A stretch of 64,000 nt of DNA. Source: an uncultured Lachnospiraceae bacterium (lineage in GTDB: Bacteria > Bacillota > Clostridia > Lachnospirales > Lachnospiraceae). The stretch is from contig CACYMJ010000001.1 of NCBI GenBank assembly GCA_902775485.1, positions 62,001 to 126,000 of the forward strand, read 5' to 3'. The notes under the pieces were generated by a model. The model had not been told where the DNA came from. It did not search any database and saw only the letters and a program-made list of their open reading frames with translations. Positions 16,925 through 26,195 of this stretch are shown here, piece after piece. Position 1 is the first letter of the stretch. Each line of letters begins with the position of its first letter. A program made the translations under genes and the position numbers.

Positions 16925-18397
16925 TCAGTTAAAATATGCGTCAAATACTCTTTTTGCTACCGGAGCCGCGACCGCTCCACCGCTTCCGCCTCCCTCAACT
17001 ATAACCGTTACCGCTATCTGCTGGTCGCCATCATCCGCAAATCCGGTAAACCATGCATGTGACAGGGATTTGTTTGATGAATACTCGGCGGATCCGGTTT
17101 TTCCGGAAATAGTATATCCCTGTGTATCCAGTACTCTTTTGGCCGTTCCGTTAACGACAACTTCCCTCATCATGTTCTGAAGACTCTTGCTGTATCCGCT
17201 GTCTATGATACGGCCGTATTCTCTAACCCTTGTTTTTTGTATTATACCTCCATCTGAATTCTCGACGGCCGATACAACATAAGGCCGCATAAGTACGCCG
17301 TCATTTGCAATGGCAGACGTAATGAGAAGCATATGGACGGGACTTATAAGCGTACGCCCCTGACCGATACCGGTCTGAAGAAGTTCATCGGTTGAGGAAG
17401 AACGTCCTATATCCGACTGTGCCATCGAATACTTGAAAGGAAGAGGAAGTTCTTTATTAAACATCAACTGACCAAGCGTATCCTCAAACTTCCTTTTATC
17501 CAACTGCGATGATATGTTGGCAAATGAAGAATTACAGGACTGGGCAAAGCTGTCATCAAAGTTTACCCAGCCGTGACTTGTTTCATTATAGCAATTGATC
17601 ACACTTCCCTTATATTCGAAACTTCCCTTACATTCAAATCCGTAGTCGCTAATATTTCCGTTATGTTCCTTCAGATATTCAAGTGCTGTAACTATCTTAA
17701 ATGTGGAACCGGGCGGATATGATCCGAGAAAAGCCCTGTTAAGGAGCGGGCTGTTATCCTTGTCATCGTTAAGCCTGTCCCATCTGCCTATAACCTCATT
17801 AGGATCAAAATCAGGTTTTGAAACAACACATAATATCTCTCCTGTTTTGACATTCATGGCCACTACCGCGCCTTTTCTGTCATCCATCGCATCATATGCC
17901 GCTTCCTGCATTTTAGTGTTCAGTGTTGTACAGATATTGTCCCCGTGATTTTTTTTACCTGATAGATCGTTTGATATACGGGTGACTATATTACCGTCGC
18001 AGGTAAGAAGCGTATAGTTTTCCATACTCTCAATACCCAAAACGCCATGCGTGGAATATCCTACGATATGCGCAAACGTATTCCTGTACGGATAATATCT
18101 GTAATATCCGCCATCGTTATCTGACACGGTGGTTGCCAGGACATTTCCCTCAGACGAGAGTATATCTCCTCTTATGAGTCTCGATTCAAGAAGAGCCTGA
18201 CGCTTGTTATAAGTATTGTTGATGATATTCTTCGATCTTACCTGGGTAAAATATCCCAAATATATAAGCATACCAAGAAACAGGAACAAAAACATATAGG
18301 TTATGAATCCTATCTGTCTGTTAGAATCGATATGACGCCTTCCCGCCCTTACGGGAGCCTTATTTTGCTTTGATCCTGTGTTTTTGAATATCTTCAT
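16925..18397 (-). CDS. class B penicillin-binding protein (PbpA/FtsI-like transpeptidase)
   Basis: 490 residues. It cross-links peptidoglycan outside the membrane. After a basic cytosolic tail there is one membrane helix (about 29-50). Transpeptidase motifs are S231TFK234, S287CN289 and K433TG435. It is shorter than typical FtsI or PBP2 and resembles the PbpA class paired with a FtsW/RodA partner. The upstream gene, 6 bases away, encodes that partner glycosyltransferase, so the two should form a septal, elongation or sporulation cell-wall synthase. Which of these it is cannot be decided here. Confidence 0.92.
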   Translation of the reverse strand: MKIFKNTGSKQNKAPVRAGRRHIDSNRQIGFITYMFLFLFLGMLIYLGYFTQVRSKNIINNTYNKRQALLESRLIRGDILSSEGNVLATTVSDNDGGYYRYYPYRNTFAHIVGYSTHGVLGIESMENYTLLTCDGNIVTRISNDLSGKKNHGDNICTTLNTKMQEAAYDAMDDRKGAVVAMNVKTGEILCVVSKPDFDPNEVIGRWDRLNDDKDNSPLLNRAFLGSYPPGSTFKIVTALEYLKEHNGNISDYGFECKGSFEYKGSVINCYNETSHGWVNFDDSFAQSCNSSFANISSQLDKRKFEDTLGQLMFNKELPLPFKYSMAQSDIGRSSSTDELLQTGIGQGRTLISPVHMLLITSAIANDGVLMRPYVVSAVENSDGGIIQKTRVREYGRIIDSGYSKSLQNMMREVVVNGTAKRVLDTQGYTISGKTGSAEYSSNKSLSHAWFTGFADDGDQQIAVTVIVEGGGSGGAVAAPVAKRVFDAYFN

Positions 18398-18403
18398 GAC
18401 ATT

Positions 18404-19771
18404 TTACAATTCAACTATATCGAGCTTTTCGGTCTTAAAATCCTCCGGACTCGGAATATGTTCACGCTTATGATCCCTTCCCTTACTGATATACAGGCCC
18501 TGTATGACTGCAAATACGCAAAGGGTTACGGCTACGCTTGTTCCTCCGTAAGAGACAAGGGGAAGCGTAACACCGGTTAACGGAATAAATTTAATGACAC
18601 CACCTATAGTAAGGAATATCTGGAATATATAAGCAACAGCAAGTCCCAAGGCGACAAGTTTGAAAAAAGGATCCTCAAATTTCATCGAAATGTTCATAAA
18701 CATGATAAAACATGAAAGACATAAAAGCACAAGGCACATCCCGAATACGACTCCCAGTTCCTCGCATATGGCGGCAAATATAAAATCAGCCGCAACTACC
18801 GGGATGGTTTTGGGTGCACCCTGTCCTATTCCCATGCCGAGCCATCCGCCGGTTCCGATCGCGAACAGGCTCTGAGCGATCTGATAACCGGCATCCGTTA
18901 TATTACCCATCGGATCCAAAAACGCCGTGACCCTGACACGAACATGTCTAAACAGTTTATAACCTCCAAAAGATCCTATTGCCAATCCGATAAGTCCGAT
19001 AAGGAAATAGAAAACATTTCTGGTCGCACAGTAGAGCATGCAGAAATATACTATAAAATAGATGATAGCACTGCCCAGATCCTTTGAAGCCACCAGCAGA
19101 AGCACATGTATCATCGCAATGAGAGCGCTTATCAGGACGGCTTTCAATGAATGATCATGTGCAAGGATCGATGCTATGGCAAATACAAAGATGATCTTGA
19201 CATATTCGGACGGCTGAAAATTGAATCCCGAAATCGAAAACGATATTTTAGACCCGTTAATGACGGATGAGAACATCAATACGGCCGCCAGGCTTGCCAG
19301 CCCGATTCCGACATAGATCCATTTAAACTTTTCAAACAACCTGATACGGCTGATGATAAAAGGAACCGCAAATGTTATCAGGGCACTTGCCATGACTATA
19401 TAAAACTGTCTCATTGCCCTGTCATATGACAGTCTTGTCAGAATGATCAGTCCGATCGTGATTAGCATGCACATGTTGTTTATTATCAGAATGTTCGCCT
19501 TCGGATATACAAATCTGTATGCGACAAGTATTATCATGATGCCTATCTGCTGTATAAGATAAGCCCTGAAATACATAAGATCATCATACTGAGCATACAA
19601 CGACAGAAATGACATGAAATGTATCATCACCATAAAGAAGTTCTGCCGGAGATATATTCCTTTTCTGTCATACTCGTTTGAATATCTGAACACGGCAAAA
19701 CATTGTATGGTATATATACCCATGCATATTATGATAAGATATCTGCATATTTCGACAACTATCAGTTCCAA
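18404..19771 (-). CDS. FtsW/RodA/SpoVE-family peptidoglycan glycosyltransferase
   Basis: 455 residues with about ten membrane helices. SEDS proteins polymerise lipid II. Signatures: GFNFQPSEYVKI, KDLGSAIIYF and, near the C-terminus, PLVSYGGTS. The frame opens with TTG at 19771, preceded by AGGGGAG at about 9 bases; the first in-frame ATG (codon 17) would cut into the first helix, so TTG is preferred. It lies between the U32 peptidase gene (1 base) and its PBP partner (6 bases). It could be RodA, FtsW or SpoVE by role. Confidence 0.93.
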   Translation of the reverse strand: MELIVVEICRYLIIICMGIYTIQCFAVFRYSNEYDRKGIYLRQNFFMVMIHFMSFLSLYAQYDDLMYFRAYLIQQIGIMIILVAYRFVYPKANILIINNMCMLITIGLIILTRLSYDRAMRQFYIVMASALITFAVPFIISRIRLFEKFKWIYVGIGLASLAAVLMFSSVINGSKISFSISGFNFQPSEYVKIIFVFAIASILAHDHSLKAVLISALIAMIHVLLLVASKDLGSAIIYFIVYFCMLYCATRNVFYFLIGLIGLAIGSFGGYKLFRHVRVRVTAFLDPMGNITDAGYQIAQSLFAIGTGGWLGMGIGQGAPKTIPVVAADFIFAAICEELGVVFGMCLVLLCLSCFIMFMNISMKFEDPFFKLVALGLAVAYIFQIFLTIGGVIKFIPLTGVTLPLVSYGGTSVAVTLCVFAVIQGLYISKGRDHKREHIPSPEDFKTEKLDIVEL

Positions 19772-19772
19772 T

Positions 19773-21920
19773 CTATTCGACTCCCCTTTTTAAGTGTCCC
19801 CTTGTATATTTATCTTCCACCGGATTTATCTTGCATGAACCGTTCTTATTTCTTCCGGCAAAATATCTGTCGATTATACGTTTTGTCTCTTCACCGGACT
19901 CATCCGTAAATGAAAGCCTTACCACTGAGGGCCGGATCCTTTCAAACAATGCATTTTCATCCGCTATGGATAAGACCACGCTGTTATATATCGTATTTAC
20001 GCATTCGTTACAGTTACAGTAAACAAACAGTTTTTCACCCTTTCTGTCAGTAATATACAATCTGTTTCCGTAGCGATCCCTCCGACACGTCTTTTCGGTC
20101 TTTTGTATACAGTTGGCACTTATCATCACAGGAATACGGCCATAGATCATAAGTTCCTCTCCAGTTATAGCCCTGTCGGAAAGCTCATGCATATTCAGTT
20201 CGACCGGTACAACTGTATTAGCGATACCGTTTTTTCGAAGATATCCGCAGGCCCTACTGTTATATGCATAAAACATATAATCAGCTGTGATCTCTCCTTT
20301 ATACCCGAGATCCTTCAGTATTTGGAGGGATTCCAGGTTCGAAACATAAAAACCGTTAATATCCGGTTCCTTAGTGATACTTTCGATAAAGGATCTGATA
20401 TTATGGCTGCTGTTGGCCCTGTCCTCATCTCTTACAATGACAGGAAGCGATATACAGATCTTTTTTCCCGTATGCCTTAATATATCCAAAACATCTTCAT
20501 CTGCCAGAGACATCGGTATTATCAGGGTGTCTGCATCACTAGAGACTGATACTTCAAGCTGTTTTTTGTCAAGAACGCTTATCCTGGTCTCAACCTTGCT
20601 ATCATGGCTTAGTTCATCGTGATCATCGCATACTTCACGGCTTTTTTCCGGCAGATGATCATGTTTTCTGCGGTATTTACGAAGGATCTCATCGGAAAAA
20701 GCTTCAAGTCCGGCCCGTCTTATTTCGTTAAGCTGTCCTTTTGTCAAAAACAGGCCTTCATCAACGCTTACTTCAACATTTTCCGCCCGAAAACCGCTTC
20801 CGCCGCATCTTTTTAACTGATTTTCGACCGTCTCGACAGTAAGGGAGTGATTACATGCTTTTTGAGCGATAATATCCACTTCCTGCCCGATACTGTGATC
20901 ATCATTATATATACAGATAACTGCTTTTTCGCCTGTATGTATGGAGCATGAAATATTTACCGGTATATCCGGCGATATAACAGCCTCTGACGGACAGGGT
21001 TCTGTACTGCTCTCATACGAAGGAGATCCCTGCGTTATCATGCTGCTGTCGTTGTGACACTTATAGTATCCGCTGCAGTTTCCGCTTCTGGTATATATAG
21101 ATATCAGCCTTGATCTGTCCCGTGATGAAACATCACACTTACCGGTGGTTTCAAATATATCAAGATACTTACGGTAAAGTGATGTGACTCCGTAAACATA
21201 TGCGCTGCTTTTCATCCTGCCTTCGATCTTAAAGGATGATACACCTGAGTGAGCAAGTTCGTCTATCATATCTATTGTGCACATATCCTTAAGACTTAAG
21301 GGATAGCCGCCATCATACATAAGTCTGCACGGTTGTGCACATCTTCCGCGATTACCGCTTCTGCCTCCGATAAAAGATGACAGAAGACATTTCCCGGAAT
21401 ATGAATAACACATACTTCCGTGAATAAAGCATTCTATCTCAAGATTTGTATCTTCATACAGTTTTCTGATCTCTTTAAGTGACAGTTCTCTTGCGGGAAC
21501 TATCCTTTTAACCTGCAGCGGAAGAAGGAAACGTGCTCCCGCAGATGCCGTGATACCTGCCTGTGTGCTGACGTGTATGGGAAGTTTCGGAAATGTATCA
21601 CATATATATGACATTACTCCTATATCCTGGACTATAACCCCGTCAAGTCCGTTAATATACGGGTCATACAAAAGATCATACAATTCATCCATCTCACGGT
21701 CTTTAAACAATGTATTAACCGTAAGATAGATCTTCATACCATGCATATGAGCCGTATCAAGAGACTGCAGCAGCTCTTCACGGGTAAAGTTACCTGCATT
21801 GGCTCTGGCACCGAATCGTTTTAGACCAAGGTATACCGCATCTGCCCCTGCGTTTAATGCGGCGAGAAAACAATCCCTGTCGCCGGCCGGAGCCAGCAGC
21901 TCTATCCTGTTATTTCTCAA
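19773..21920 (-). CDS. U32-family peptidase (YhbU/RlhA-like, with DUF3656)
   Basis: 715 residues. The N-terminal U32 domain is clear: LLAPAGDRDCFLAALNAGAD, the Cys-rich core FIHGSMCYSYSGKC and GNRGRCAQPCR, which match the proposed iron-sulfur cysteines. The long C-terminal part matches the DUF3656 type found in RlhA, which hydroxylates C2501 of 23S rRNA; older annotations say collagenase. Start codon TTG at 21920 with AGGAG 8 bases upstream. It is the first gene of U32-ftsW-pbp, directly below the zapA terminator. An rRNA hydroxylation role is inferred from family only. Confidence 0.88.
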   Translation of the reverse strand: MRNNRIELLAPAGDRDCFLAALNAGADAVYLGLKRFGARANAGNFTREELLQSLDTAHMHGMKIYLTVNTLFKDREMDELYDLLYDPYINGLDGVIVQDIGVMSYICDTFPKLPIHVSTQAGITASAGARFLLPLQVKRIVPARELSLKEIRKLYEDTNLEIECFIHGSMCYSYSGKCLLSSFIGGRSGNRGRCAQPCRLMYDGGYPLSLKDMCTIDMIDELAHSGVSSFKIEGRMKSSAYVYGVTSLYRKYLDIFETTGKCDVSSRDRSRLISIYTRSGNCSGYYKCHNDSSMITQGSPSYESSTEPCPSEAVISPDIPVNISCSIHTGEKAVICIYNDDHSIGQEVDIIAQKACNHSLTVETVENQLKRCGGSGFRAENVEVSVDEGLFLTKGQLNEIRRAGLEAFSDEILRKYRRKHDHLPEKSREVCDDHDELSHDSKVETRISVLDKKQLEVSVSSDADTLIIPMSLADEDVLDILRHTGKKICISLPVIVRDEDRANSSHNIRSFIESITKEPDINGFYVSNLESLQILKDLGYKGEITADYMFYAYNSRACGYLRKNGIANTVVPVELNMHELSDRAITGEELMIYGRIPVMISANCIQKTEKTCRRDRYGNRLYITDRKGEKLFVYCNCNECVNTIYNSVVLSIADENALFERIRPSVVRLSFTDESGEETKRIIDRYFAGRNKNGSCKINPVEDKYTRGHLKRGVE

Positions 21921-21949
21921 ATGAAATACTCCTGTCTGATCGTTATGTC

Positions 21950-21978
21950 AAAAAAATAGGGATGTCTCCTGACATCCC
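21950..21978 (-). terminator. terminator of zapA
   Basis: Minus strand 8-bp stem GGGATGTC / GACATCCC with a 4-base loop, then TATTTTTTT. Confidence 0.9.
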
Positions 21979-21986
21979 GATGATCT

Positions 21987-22334
21987 TTATTTCCCCTGAA
22001 AGGTCTTTATCTGCTTTTCCCTGCTCTCAAGCTTTATCTGTGAGGCGATCAGTTCATGTTTCAGATCATACAGTTCCCTGTCCTTGGCCTCTATCTCATC
22101 CTGCAGCGAATCAATCTGCTTTTTGGTCTTAAAGTAATCATCCGCTATGTTGAGGAGCAAAAGTATATTCTGCATATCGGCGGGCTGTCTTCTAAAGGAA
22201 TCAACATTATTGTATTCAGCTATCTTGTTGTTTATGTATGAAGCTACCTTTTGTATGTAATCTTCACTTTCGGAGCCGCTCAGAGTTATGACCTTGCCTC
22301 CGATTACAACCTCGATATCATTATTACCGATCAT
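21987..22334 (-). CDS. zapA: cell division protein ZapA
   Basis: 115 residues. ZapA binds and bundles FtsZ at midcell. The N-terminal domain has the family pattern EVVIGGKVITLSGSESEDYI followed by YINNKIAEY. Residues about 65-112 form a charged coiled coil used for dimerisation. AGGAGGGCG precedes the ATG. It has its own promoter in the ruvB-zapA gap and a terminator immediately after. Confidence 0.92.
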   Translation of the reverse strand: MIGNNDIEVVIGGKVITLSGSESEDYIQKVASYINNKIAEYNNVDSFRRQPADMQNILLLLNIADDYFKTKKQIDSLQDEIEAKDRELYDLKHELIASQIKLESREKQIKTFQGK

Positions 22335-22365
22335 TTCGCCCTCCTGAAAAAATATTACCTAATAG

Positions 22366-22393
22366 ATTATACCAAACAGCAAAAATAAAACAA
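22366..22393 (-). promoter_or_regulatory. promoter of zapA
   Basis: Minus strand TTGTTT, 16-base spacer, TATAAT, starting 4 bases below the ruvB stop and 32 bases above zapA. No terminator separates ruvB from zapA. Confidence 0.7.
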
Positions 22394-22397
22394 CCTC

Positions 22398-23402
22398 TTA
22401 TTTGGCCGTATCAGGAGCACAAAGCCCGAAATGCGCATAACATCTGTCAGTGATCACTCTTCCCTGCGGAGTACGGTTTATAAAACCGTTTTGGATCAGA
22501 TATGGTTCAATAACATCTGATATTGTTCCTGCATCCTCACCTATCGCAGCAGCGATCGTATCAAGGCCTACGGGTCCTCCCGAAAACTTATTTATCATCG
22601 TCAGCAGCATATTTCTGTCGGCATGATCGAGTCCCATAGGATCAACTCCCATCATATCAAGAGCTTCACAGGCAACTGCTTTTGTAATGACGCCATCGTA
22701 TCTTACCTGTGCAAAATCCCTGACTCTTTTGAGCAGTCTGTTGGCAAGACGCGGAGTCCCCCTGCTGCGTCTGGCAAGCTCATCGGCTCCGCCCTCTTCG
22801 ATCTCAACATCAAGTATGGTTGATGAATGCCTTATGATAGTTGCAAGTTCAGCAGGAGTATAGAATTCAAGGCGGCTGATAACACCGAATCTGTCACGCA
22901 GCGGCGCTGTAAGAAGACCCGCCCGTGTCGTGGCGCCTACCAGAGTAAATCTTGGAAGATCAAGTCGTATCGATCTGGCGCTCGGCCCCTTTCCGACCAT
23001 TATATCTATGGCATAATCTTCCATGGCCGGGTAAAGAACTTCCTCAACCTGCCTGTTCAGCCGGTGTATCTCATCGATAAACAATACATCTCCCTTTGAC
23101 AGTCCGTTAAGAATAGCAGCCATCTCTCCGGGCTTTTCTATGGCAGGTCCGCTTGTTGTTTTGATATGTACGCCCATCTCATTTGCAATGATACATGCAA
23201 GAGTCGTCTTTCCCAGTCCCGGAGGCCCGTAAAAAAGAACATGATCAAGCGTGTCGCCTCTTCCCTTTGCTGCATCTATATATACCTTAAGATTAGCCTT
23301 GGCCTTCTCCTGGCCGATATATTCCGAAAGCTTCCGGGGTCTTAAGCTACCTTCGATCTTGATATCTTCACTTGTAAGGTTCGTTTCTATCGTTCTTGTC
23401 AT
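22398..23402 (-). CDS. ruvB: Holliday junction branch migration helicase RuvB
   Basis: 334 residues. It is the AAA+ motor that drives branch migration with RuvA. Walker [10 protein letters not shown], Walker [11 protein letters not shown], sensor VGATTRAG and a C-terminal winged helix ([11 protein letters not shown]) are visible. I start at ATG 23402 because AGGTGG is 5 bases upstream; a GTG at 23411 is in frame but poorly placed. It directly follows ruvA. Confidence 0.97.
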   Translation of the reverse strand: MTRTIETNLTSEDIKIEGSLRPRKLSEYIGQEKAKANLKVYIDAAKGRGDTLDHVLFYGPPGLGKTTLACIIANEMGVHIKTTSGPAIEKPGEMAAILNGLSKGDVLFIDEIHRLNRQVEEVLYPAMEDYAIDIMVGKGPSARSIRLDLPRFTLVGATTRAGLLTAPLRDRFGVISRLEFYTPAELATIIRHSSTILDVEIEEGGADELARRSRGTPRLANRLLKRVRDFAQVRYDGVITKAVACEALDMMGVDPMGLDHADRNMLLTMINKFSGGPVGLDTIAAAIGEDAGTISDVIEPYLIQNGFINRTPQGRVITDRCYAHFGLCAPDTAK

Positions 23403-23411
23403 ATGATCCAC

Positions 23412-24020
23412 CTAAAACTGCGAGATTGTCATCAGCGCGCGTTTAAGAATATCCTCTACATCATCCGTCTCGTTGTCTACCGAACGGACGGCACGGTAAG
23501 CATCCGATCTGGAATATCCGAGTGCCACAAGCGCCTGGGCTGCTTCATCCCTGGCACCGGTCATCGGGGCATTTTCCTGCGTATGCGTGGAAGAAAGACC
23601 GCTGTCAAGCGCAGAACTAATGTCTATCTTGTCCTTAATATCCAATATAAGGCGCTGAGCGGTCTTCGGGCCTATTCCGGGTGCCTTTCCGATAGCCTTC
23701 GCGTCTCCCGATAGTATCGCAAAGCGAAGATCATCAACACTCATGACTGACAGTATTGCAAGTGCTCCCTTAGGACCTATCCCGTTAACGCTGATAAGCA
23801 TCTTATAAAGCTCCAGGTCATCTTTTGTAAGAAATCCGTATAACAAAAGAGCATCTTCTCTTACAAGAAGATACGTAAAAACCTTGATCACGGCACCTGT
23901 GCCCTCTATCAGTTCCAATGAGCTTGCCGGCATGAATATATTGTATCCGATACCGCCAACCTCCAGGATTATCCTGTCATCATATATCCCGGCGACCTCC
24001 CCTTTTAAGTAACCGATCAT
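23412..24020 (-). CDS. ruvA: Holliday junction DNA-binding protein RuvA
   Basis: 202 residues. An N-terminal OB domain (MIGYLKGEVAGI) is followed by two helix-hairpin-helix motifs (SVNGIGPKGALAIL and APGIGPKTAQRLI) and a C-terminal UBA-like domain III (AAQALVALGYSRSDA) that contacts RuvB. GGGAGG precedes the start. It lies one base after the Gx transporter gene and directly before ruvB. Confidence 0.97.
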   Translation of the reverse strand: MIGYLKGEVAGIYDDRIILEVGGIGYNIFMPASSLELIEGTGAVIKVFTYLLVREDALLLYGFLTKDDLELYKMLISVNGIGPKGALAILSVMSVDDLRFAILSGDAKAIGKAPGIGPKTAQRLILDIKDKIDISSALDSGLSSTHTQENAPMTGARDEAAQALVALGYSRSDAYRAVRSVDNETDDVEDILKRALMTISQF

Positions 24021-24021
24021 T

Positions 24022-24540
24022 TCATCCTCCCTCTCCCGTGCTAAAAAGCACTTTACTTAACCGTTTTACAAGTATATCAGCCAGGAATCCCGTCAGAAGA
24101 CCGAACATGACGCCGGTAAAAATAAGAACCGGCAAATACCAGAGCAGATATACTCCCGACATCAATACGGCAGCAACGGCTATCTGTGCCGTATTATGCA
24201 TAACGGCTCCCGCAACGCTTACCGAATATATCGAAAAACCGAGTCTTTTAAAAACCGTCATGGCCAAAAGCGCCAGACACGCTCCGGCAATACTGTATAA
24301 AAAAGACGAAAAGCTTCCAAACAGTAAGGCTGAGAGCATTACACGTATGACAGTAACAATAAAAGCATAAAACCCGCCCAAAAGATACAGGGCAATAAGA
24401 GTTGCTATATTAGCCAGCCCTATCCTGATACCCGGTATACCATATGGCAGAACAACAAAAGATTCAACATATGAAACCATAAGGCCTGTTGCGGACAAGA
24501 CCGCGCACAGACAGACCGACTTACTTTGTGATCGCATCAT
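24022..24540 (-). CDS. Gx transporter family membrane protein (heptaprenyl diphosphate synthase I-like)
   Basis: About 172 residues with five or six predicted membrane helices. The opening (CLCAVLSATGLMVSYVESF, then GIRIGLANI) matches the pfam Hpre_diP_synt_I / Gx transporter family, now thought to be ECF-like S components rather than synthases. The start is placed at the ATG 24540 (or the next ATG), with AAGGGA upstream; the further ATG at 24555 lies deep in the preceding gene. It overlaps the end of the NusG-II gene by about 20 bases, indicating coupling. The substrate is unknown. Confidence 0.82.
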   Translation of the reverse strand: MMRSQSKSVCLCAVLSATGLMVSYVESFVVLPYGIPGIRIGLANIATLIALYLLGGFYAFIVTVIRVMLSALLFGSFSSFLYSIAGACLALLAMTVFKRLGFSIYSVSVAGAVMHNTAQIAVAAVLMSGVYLLWYLPVLIFTGVMFGLLTGFLADILVKRLSKVLFSTGEGG

Positions 24541-24883
24541 ATCCCGTCCCTTCATCGGATCTTACAACTATAAGGATCTGAGCCGGCAGACAACATATGC
24601 TTTCCCCGTCACGACTGATGCGGCCGCTTTTAACACACTCCCTGTACGGACATGTTGCCGATTTTACATATATACCGTTATTTTCGATAACAACATCGTC
24701 TATTATTCCGCCTCTGCCCTCTATTCTGATCGTTTGGGGCTGTTTAAGATCATAAACATCATAAAGGTTTCCCTCAATATAGATATATGCACTGCCTCCC
24801 GCCAAACGATTTACCGAAAGGCAATAACCGAGCCCCGATATGAGCAGCAGACTGATAATAAGAATGATATCCCTTTTTTTCAC
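24521..24883 (-). CDS. NusG domain II-containing membrane-anchored protein
   Basis: About 120 residues. One N-terminal membrane helix (IILIISLLLISGLGYCL) is followed by a small extracytoplasmic NusG-II-type domain ending in the Cys cluster CPYRECVKSG...ICCLP. No ATG is available upstream of the helix. The in-frame candidates are TTG 24889 and GTG 24883, and neither has a ribosome site. A promoter predicts transcription starting at about the GTG, so the mRNA may be leaderless and I chose GTG. Such proteins are usually encoded beside Gx transporters, as here. Their function is unknown. Confidence 0.78.
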   Translation of the reverse strand: MKKRDIILIISLLLISGLGYCLSVNRLAGGSAYIYIEGNLYDVYDLKQPQTIRIEGRGGIIDDVVIENNGIYVKSATCPYRECVKSGRISRDGESICCLPAQILIVVRSDEGTGYDAITK

Positions 24884-24889
24884 AAACAA

Positions 24890-24918
24890 ATAATACTACG
24901 CGAACATATGTTTGTAAA
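24890..24918 (-). promoter_or_regulatory. promoter of the NusG-II/Gx operon
   Basis: Minus strand TTTACA, 17-base spacer, TATTAT. The predicted transcription start, about 7 bases downstream, coincides with the GTG at 24883. Confidence 0.7.
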
Positions 24919-24969
24919 CAGATTTTTTCCTTTGTTGTGATAATCATAGTAAACAAATATAAAAAATGT

Positions 24970-24975
24970 TATAAT
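24970..24975 (+). promoter_or_regulatory. putative -10 element for the GGDEF gene
   Basis: A perfect TATAAT lies 25 bases above the start codon, but no good -35 is found at the expected distance. GGGAGGTGG forms the ribosome site. Confidence 0.45.
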
Positions 24976-24999
24976 TATTGACGGTTTGGGAGGTGGAAA

Positions 25000-26094
25000 A
25001 TGCTCGAGAATTTTTTATACGGTCATCAGGGTGATTCACAGACCAATTACGATGCCGTACGATATTCGATACTGCTGACGGGAATCGCTGTCATCCATTT
25101 CGTATTCATGATCGCATTTTATATTACATCCGTCTACTTTATGGCTGTATATAATACTGCCATTGTTATTTTGTATTTTTACCTTGCAAGGATAATATCG
25201 AATATAAAAAATCTCGGGAAACTGTTCTTTGTCGTGCTTGCCGAAGTTGTCATCCACTCATGTCTTGCTACCCTGTTTGTCGGTTGGAACTTCGGATTCA
25301 TGTACTATCTTGCAGGACTGATCCCCGCATCTTTTTATCTGGCTTTTTCAATAACTGCGTTCAGGCGTAAACTGTTATATCCGTTTATGACTTCATGTAT
25401 TGTTTTTGTTTCATATATGACGATCCTGACCTTTGCCCATTTTGTTCCTCCGTTTCATCCCGATATCCATTCGGGATTCCGTATTTTCTTTACGTATCTG
25501 AACATAATAATCGGACTGTCGATAACATTTCTGTTCTCGGCCCTTTTTGCGGTGGAGGTCAATTCCATGCAGCTTAGAATGGAATCCGAACAGGAAAGAC
25601 TTGAAGACGAAGCACATTATGATCCGCTGACGCATTTTCTTAACAGACGCAGCATGGACGAGCGTCTCAATCACACTCACAGAAATGCCATCATAAACGA
25701 CGTTCCCTATTCTCTTATCATGGGCGATATAGACCATTTTAAAAACTTTAACGATTCATACGGCCATGACTGCGGAGATTTTGTCCTTCAAAGTATCAGC
25801 AAGATCATAACTGCCCAGATCAGGTCAAAGGACAGCGCATGCCGCTGGGGCGGTGAAGAATTCCTGATACTTGTAAATGACGGTCCCGATATAGCCGTTG
25901 AAGTTGCAAACAGAATAAGATCCGCTATAGAAGCATACGAATTCAATTATGAGGGAAAAACCCTTCATGTAACGATAACACTCGGTGTTTCAGGATATTA
26001 TTCATCCGCAAAGGTCAAGACACTTATCGAGATCGCCGATAAACGGCTCTACAAGGGAAAGGAAAACGGCCGAAACCAGGTCGTATATTCATAA
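25000..26094 (+). CDS. membrane diguanylate cyclase (GGDEF)
   Basis: 364 residues. About six membrane helices fill residues 20-190; this sensor region is not a family I can name. A short linker leads to a GGDEF domain (about 205-364) that makes c-di-GMP from two GTP. The active site reads GGEEF at 284-288, with the metal Asp in MGDIDHFK (residue 243). The inhibitory I-site RxxD is present as RSKD (275-278), predicting product feedback. It is monocistronic, with GGGAGGTGG before ATG and a terminator after it. Confidence 0.95.
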   Translation: MLENFLYGHQGDSQTNYDAVRYSILLTGIAVIHFVFMIAFYITSVYFMAVYNTAIVILYFYLARIISNIKNLGKLFFVVLAEVVIHSCLATLFVGWNFGFMYYLAGLIPASFYLAFSITAFRRKLLYPFMTSCIVFVSYMTILTFAHFVPPFHPDIHSGFRIFFTYLNIIIGLSITFLFSALFAVEVNSMQLRMESEQERLEDEAHYDPLTHFLNRRSMDERLNHTHRNAIINDVPYSLIMGDIDHFKNFNDSYGHDCGDFVLQSISKIITAQIRSKDSACRWGGEEFLILVNDGPDIAVEVANRIRSAIEAYEFNYEGKTLHVTITLGVSGYYSSAKVKTLIEIADKRLYKGKENGRNQVVYS

Positions 26095-26133
26095 GACCGT
26101 ATCTGCTGACAGTATATTCAAATATTTATACAT

Positions 26134-26173
26134 AAAAAAAACAGGTAATATACGATCGTATATTACCTGTTTT
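26134..26173. terminator. bidirectional terminator between GGDEF and EF-G-like genes
   Basis: Perfect 18-bp inverted repeat (AAAACAGGTAATATACGA and complement) with a 7-A run on the left, serving mostly the minus-strand gene, and TTTT on the right. Confidence 0.88.
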
Positions 26174-26195
26174 GAATTACACCGTCTAACTACTC

